From NCBI RefSeq assembly GCF_026153295.1, contig NZ_CP110615.1:2294001-2358000 (forward strand): a stretch of 64,000 nt of DNA, in the 5' to 3' direction. The notes beneath the pieces were generated by a model that was not told the origin of the DNA, did no database searches, and saw nothing but the letters and a program-made list of their open reading frames with translations. The DNA comes from Rhodococcus antarcticus. Its GTDB lineage: Bacteria; Actinomycetota; Actinomycetes; Mycobacteriales; Mycobacteriaceae. The position numbers and the translations under genes are program-made. Within the stretch, counting starts at the first letter, position 1, and the number at the start of each line of letters is the position of its first letter. Positions 60,543-64,000 of this stretch are shown piece by piece.

Positions 60543-62852
60543 ATGACACGCCCGGCACCCATCAAGGACATCGACGAAGCGGACCTGGAGGTCACCAAGC
60601 GCAAGGACTACGCGGCCGGAGTGCCCGCCGTCGCGGTCTCGCTCAAGCGCGGCCTCGAGGAGATGGGCCTGCTGCGCACCACCCGCACCCTTCTCAAGCT
60701 GAACCAGCGCGACGGGTTCGACTGCCCGGGCTGCGCGTGGCCGGAGCGCCCCGGTGGTCGCAAGATCGCCGAGTTCTGCGAGAACGGCGCCAAGGCGGTC
60801 TCCGAGGAGGCAACGCTGCGCCGTGTGACGCCGAAGTTCTTCGCCGAGCACTCCGTCGAGGAGCTGCGCACCAAGTCCGGCTACTGGCTGGGCCAGCAGG
60901 GGCGGCTGACGCACCCGATGGTGCTGCGCGAGGGCGCCACGCACTACGAGCCGATCAGCTGGGACGGCGCGTTCACCCTCATCGCCGACGAGCTCAACGG
61001 CCTGGCCAGCCCCGACGAGGCGATCTTCTACACCTCCGGGCGCACCAGCAACGAGGCCGCCTTCACCTACCAGCTGTTCGTCCGCAGCTTCGGCACCAAC
61101 AACATGCCGGACTGCTCGAACATGTGCCACGAGTCCTCGGGGGCCGCCCTGAGCTCGAGCATCGGCATCGGCAAGGGCTCGGTCTCGGTCACCGACGTCG
61201 AGGAGGCCGACCTCATCATCATCGCGGGGCAGAACCCCGGCACCAACCACCCGCGGATGCTGTCCAACCTGGAGATCGCCAAGGGGCGCGGCGCGAAGAT
61301 CGTGGCCATCAACCCGCTGCCCGAGGCCGGTCTGCGCCGCTTCAAGGACCCGCAGAAGGTCAACGGCGTCCTCGGCAGCGGCGTCGAGATGGCCGACGAG
61401 TTCCTGCAGATCCGCCTCTCGGGCGACCTGGCGCTGTTCCAGGCCCTCGGCCGGATGCTGCTCGAGGCCGAGGACGCGAACCCCGGCACCGTCGTGGACC
61501 GCGCGTTCATCGACGAGCACTGCCACGGCTTCGCCGAGTACGAGGCCGCGATCCGCACCGTGGACTACGACACCGTGCTCGAGGCCACCGGCCTGCAGCT
61601 CTCGGAGATCCGCACCCTCGCCGACATGATGATCACCTCCGAGCGCACCGTGCTCTGCTGGGCCATGGGCCTCACGCAGCAGAAGGACGCGGTCGCCACC
61701 ATCGAGGAGGCCGTCAACCTGCTCCTGCTGCGCGGGATGATGGGCAAGCCGGGTGCCGGGGTGTGCCCCGTGCGCGGGCACTCCAACGTCCAGGGCGACC
61801 GCACCATGGGCATCTGGGAGAAGATGCCGGACGAGTTCCTCGACGCGCTGGACACCGAGTTCCGGATCACCAGCCCGCGCGAGCACGGGGTGGACACCGT
61901 CGACGCCATCCGGGCGATGCGCGACGGTGCGGCCCGGGTGTTCGTCGGGATGGGCGGCAACTTCGCCCACGCCACCTCCGACACCGCCGTGTGCGAGGCA
62001 GCCCTGCAGGGCTGCTCGCTGACCGTGCAGATCTCGACGAAGCTCAACCGGAGCCACGTGGTGCCGGGCCGCACCGCGATCATCCTGCCGACGCTGGGCC
62101 GCACCGAGCGCGACGTGCAGGCCAGCGGCAAGCAGAAGGTCTCCGTCGAGGACTCCATGTCGATGGTGCACCTCTCCCGCGGTGGCCTCGAGCCGGCCAG
62201 CGAGTACCTGCGCAGCGAGGTCTCCATCGTCTGCCGGATGGCCCTGGCGACCCTCGGCGAGGACCACGTCGTGCCCTGGCGCACCTTCGAGGGTGACTAC
62301 GACACCATCCGAGACTCGGTCTCCAGGGTGATCACCGGCTTCGACGACTTCAACACCCGGGTCCGCCAGCCGGACGGCTTCCTGCTGCCCCACCCCCCGC
62401 GCGACTCGCGCAGCTTCCCGACGACGACGGGCAAGGCGAACTTCGCCACCAACCCGCTGACGTGGCTGCCGACGCCCGAGGGCCGGGTGATCCTGCAGAC
62501 GCTGCGCAGCCACGACCAGTACAACACCACGATCTACGGACTCGACGACCGCTACCGGGGGGTGAAGAACGCCCGAAAGGTCATCTTCATGAACCCCGCC
62601 GACATCGCCTCGCTCGGTCTGGTGGACGAGGCGGCCGTCAACCTCGTCTCGGAGTGGACCCTCGCGGACGGCACCGTCGAGGAGCGCCGCGCGGACGGGT
62701 TCCGGGTGGTCTCCTACTCCACCCCGCAGGGCAACGCCGCGGCCTACTACCCCGAGACGAACCCGCTGATCCCGCTGGACCACGTGGCGACGACGTCCAA
62801 CACGCCCGTGTCCAAGGGCGTGGTGGTCCGGGTGGAGCCCGTGACGGTCTGA
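60543..62852 (+). CDS. FdhF/YdeP-family molybdopterin oxidoreductase (formate dehydrogenase-like alpha subunit)
   Basis: The 769-residue protein belongs to the FdhF/YdeP branch of DMSO-reductase-type bis-MGD enzymes. It has FDCPGCAWPERPGGRKIAEFCENGAKA (about residues 59-85), the SGRTSNEAAFTYQLFVRSFGTNNMPDCSNMCHESSG block, NPGTNHPRML, PVRGHSNVQGDRTMG and a C-terminal cofactor domain (RSHDQYNTTIYGLDDRYRGV). No selenocysteine (in-frame TGA) and no Tat signal are present, so it is cytoplasmic. The canonical four-Cys [4Fe-4S] set of FdhH is not seen at the N-terminus. The neighbouring formate/oxalate-family transporter suggests formate or oxalate metabolism; related YdeP proteins are linked to acid resistance. 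The substrate is inferred. Confidence 0.87.
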   Translation: MTRPAPIKDIDEADLEVTKRKDYAAGVPAVAVSLKRGLEEMGLLRTTRTLLKLNQRDGFDCPGCAWPERPGGRKIAEFCENGAKAVSEEATLRRVTPKFFAEHSVEELRTKSGYWLGQQGRLTHPMVLREGATHYEPISWDGAFTLIADELNGLASPDEAIFYTSGRTSNEAAFTYQLFVRSFGTNNMPDCSNMCHESSGAALSSSIGIGKGSVSVTDVEEADLIIIAGQNPGTNHPRMLSNLEIAKGRGAKIVAINPLPEAGLRRFKDPQKVNGVLGSGVEMADEFLQIRLSGDLALFQALGRMLLEAEDANPGTVVDRAFIDEHCHGFAEYEAAIRTVDYDTVLEATGLQLSEIRTLADMMITSERTVLCWAMGLTQQKDAVATIEEAVNLLLLRGMMGKPGAGVCPVRGHSNVQGDRTMGIWEKMPDEFLDALDTEFRITSPREHGVDTVDAIRAMRDGAARVFVGMGGNFAHATSDTAVCEAALQGCSLTVQISTKLNRSHVVPGRTAIILPTLGRTERDVQASGKQKVSVEDSMSMVHLSRGGLEPASEYLRSEVSIVCRMALATLGEDHVVPWRTFEGDYDTIRDSVSRVITGFDDFNTRVRQPDGFLLPHPPRDSRSFPTTTGKANFATNPLTWLPTPEGRVILQTLRSHDQYNTTIYGLDDRYRGVKNARKVIFMNPADIASLGLVDEAAVNLVSEWTLADGTVEERRADGFRVVSYSTPQGNAAAYYPETNPLIPLDHVATTSNTPVSKGVVVRVEPVTV

Positions 62853-62867
62853 GTCCTGCCCCACCCG

Positions 62868-62910
62868 CGACGCAGCCCCCGCACTCGAGCCGAGTGCGGG
62901 GGCTGCGTCG
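62868..62910. terminator. hairpin terminator between the FdhF-type gene and the transporter genes
   Basis: A perfect 19-bp stem (62868-62886 with 62892-62910) has a GAGCC loop and serves two convergent transcripts. It is the longest perfect stem in the window and has no T-tract. Confidence 0.85.
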
Positions 62911-62922
62911 TGGGTGCGGAGC

Positions 62923-63060
62923 TCAGCCGAACAGGTTCTTCACCTTGAGGACGAGCTCGTAGACGCCGTAGGCGAAGGGCAGCAGCACCCAGAGCCAGGC
63001 GACGACGACGACCACCGCGGGCGCGGCCCCGGTGGTGTCGCGGGCAGTGTTGGTGCTCAT
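62923..63060 (-). CDS. 45-residue MFS transporter companion membrane peptide
   Basis: The 45-residue peptide MSTNTARDTTGAAPAVVVVVAWLWVLLPFAYGVYELVLKVKNLFG has one membrane helix (about residues 15-38) and a Lys-rich end. Small proteins of this type follow OFA-family transporter genes and are annotated as MFS small subunits. ATG 63060 overlaps the transporter stop (ATGA), so the two are translated together. It presumably binds the transporter; direct evidence is lacking in the sequence. The terminator at 62868-62910 ends the operon. Confidence 0.8.
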   Translation of the reverse strand: MSTNTARDTTGAAPAVVVVVAWLWVLLPFAYGVYELVLKVKNLFG

Positions 63061-64000
63061 GCGTTCGCTCCCGTCTTGCCCAGGGAGGGCGAGGTCGACG
63101 TGTCGGGCTCGTGGAACTTGGTTGCGACGGGCTTGATGAGCTCGTTGGCGACGAAGCCGATGACCAGCAGCACGATCATGACCGCGAACGCCGGCACGTA
63201 GCGGCCGGGGTCCCCCGCCTGACCGCGGTCGGCGATGGCGTTGACGATGAGCGGGCCGAGCACACCCGCAGCCGACCACGCGGTGAGGACACGGCCGTGG
63301 ATGGCGCCGACCTCGTAGGTGCCGAACAGGTCGCGCAGGTACGCGGGCATGGTCGCGAACCCGGCCCCGTAGAAGGAGATGATCACCAGCGCGCTCACCA
63401 GGAACAGGACCTTGTTCGAGCTCGTGTACAGGGTGATGTAGAGGTAGAGCAGCGCACCGACGCCGAGGTAGACGCGGTAGATGTTCTTGCGGCCGATGGC
63501 GTCGGAGGCCGAGGACCAGAGGAACCGGCCGAGCATGTTGGTCAGCGACAGGAAGGCGACGAACCCGCCGGCGGCCGCGGTCAGCGCCGTCGGCGACGTC
63601 GCGGACGGGAAGAAGTCCTGGTAGATCCCCGAGGCGCGCTCGAGGATGCCGATGCCCGCGGTGACGTTGAAGCACAGCACGATCCACAACAGCCAGAACT
63701 GCGGGGTGCGGATGGCGCTGGCGGCCGAGACGGCCTTGCCCGCCGCGCCCTTGGTGCCGTGCGCGGGCGGGGTGAAGCCGGCGGGCTTCCAGTCGTCGGC
63801 CGGCACCCGGATGATCACGGCGCCCAGGGCCATGAACACGGCGTAGCCGATCCCCAGGACCAGGAACGTGGAGGCGATCCCGCCGCTGGTGGTGGCCTGG
63901 GTGCCATCGGCGTTCATGCCGGAGAAGGCCTTGATGAGCTGGGTGGTCAGCGGCGACGCGATGAGCGCACCACCACCGAAGCCCATGATCGCCACGCCGG
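63057..64000 (-). CDS. OFA-type MFS transporter (oxalate/formate antiporter family), C-terminal part
   Basis: The gene runs off the window at its 5' end; about 314 C-terminal residues are seen. The visible part holds roughly eight membrane helices: GVAIMGFGGGALIASPL, a central hydrophilic loop (PADDWKPAGFTPPAHGTKGAAG), then FWLLWIVLCFNVTAGIGILERASGIYQDFF and LTNMLGRFLWSSASDAIGRKNIYRVYLG, the MFS motif between helices. This fits the OFA group that includes OxlT and the formate-linked YhjX. Convergence with the FdhF-type gene suggests a shared formate/oxalate role. The substrate is inferred. Confidence 0.87.
   Translation of the reverse strand, partial: GVAIMGFGGGALIASPLTTQLIKAFSGMNADGTQATTSGGIASTFLVLGIGYAVFMALGAVIIRVPADDWKPAGFTPPAHGTKGAAGKAVSAASAIRTPQFWLLWIVLCFNVTAGIGILERASGIYQDFFPSATSPTALTAAAGGFVAFLSLTNMLGRFLWSSASDAIGRKNIYRVYLGVGALLYLYITLYTSSNKVLFLVSALVIISFYGAGFATMPAYLRDLFGTYEVGAIHGRVLTAWSAAGVLGPLIVNAIADRGQAGDPGRYVPAFAVMIVLLVIGFVANELIKPVATKFHEPDTSTSPSLGKTGANA

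Noticed and set aside
1-64000. Mobile element, prophage or genomic island
   Set aside because: No transposase, integrase, att repeats or change in base composition was seen; gene order follows the conserved actinobacterial backbone throughout.

Overview
This window is chromosomal DNA of a very GC-rich actinobacterium (well above 70 % G+C by eye, many GTG starts, strong third-position G/C bias). Gene content and order follow, from memory, the Mycobacterium tuberculosis stretch Rv2361c to Rv2453c: uppS-recO-era-corC-ybeY-phoH-rsmE-dnaJ-hrcA, hemW, a GH15 enzyme, lepA, the transglutaminase/alpha-E/ATP-grasp trio, rpsT, holA, comEC/EA, degV-octT-gpgP-rsfS-nadD, VWA-MoxR-proA, proB-obg-rpmA-rplU-rne, ndk-DUF4233-folC-valS and mobA. 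Mycobactin genes and PE/PPE genes known from that species are absent. The methylglucose-lipopolysaccharide genes octT and gpgP point to Mycobacteriales/Pseudonocardiales or a near relative; I cannot name the genus. No rRNA, tRNA, CRISPR array, integrase or transposase is visible.

Layout. 1-10.6 kb, minus strand: cell-wall prenyl synthesis (uppS), DNA repair (recO), ribosome biogenesis (era, ybeY, rsmE), PhoH, HIT and heat-shock genes (dnaJ, hrcA). 10.7-18.4 kb, mixed strands: an Rv2375-like protein, hemW, an enoyl-CoA hydratase-like protein, two small membrane proteins, a reductase, a GH15 hydrolase, an AlkA-like protein and a nitronate monooxygenase-like enzyme. 18.5-25.8 kb: lepA with a divergent PemK/MazF-fold gene, the transglutaminase trio, a TauE-type permease and rpsT. 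25.9-37.2 kb, minus strand: holA, comEC, comEA, degV, octT, gpgP, rsfS, nadD, VWA, MoxR, proA. 37.2-41.1 kb: RecQ-like helicase, DUF3072 protein and a molybdopterin/FAD oxidoreductase pair. 41.1-48.7 kb, minus strand: proB, obg, rpmA, rplU, RNase E/G and a DUF2344 protein. 48.8-54.5 kb: acetyl-CoA synthetase, an unknown lipoprotein and a B12-type radical SAM protein. 54.6-60.2 kb: ndk, DUF4233, folC, valS, mobA. 60.5-64 kb: a FdhF/YdeP-type molybdopterin oxidoreductase beside an oxalate/formate-family transporter and its 45-residue companion.

The clearest window-wide signal is in gene starts. Nearly thirty genes have a TANNNT-like -10 hexamer ending 6-8 bases before the start codon and no usable Shine-Dalgarno site, the arrangement of leaderless mRNAs. 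A second set is joined by 1- or 4-base stop/start overlaps (GTGA, ATGA, TAGTG), and only a minority (hrcA, lepA, obg, rpmA, rplU, rne, rpsT, rsfS) have ordinary ribosome binding sites. The same pattern exposes a 27-residue membrane peptide gene at 13.1 kb that is too short for normal gene calling.
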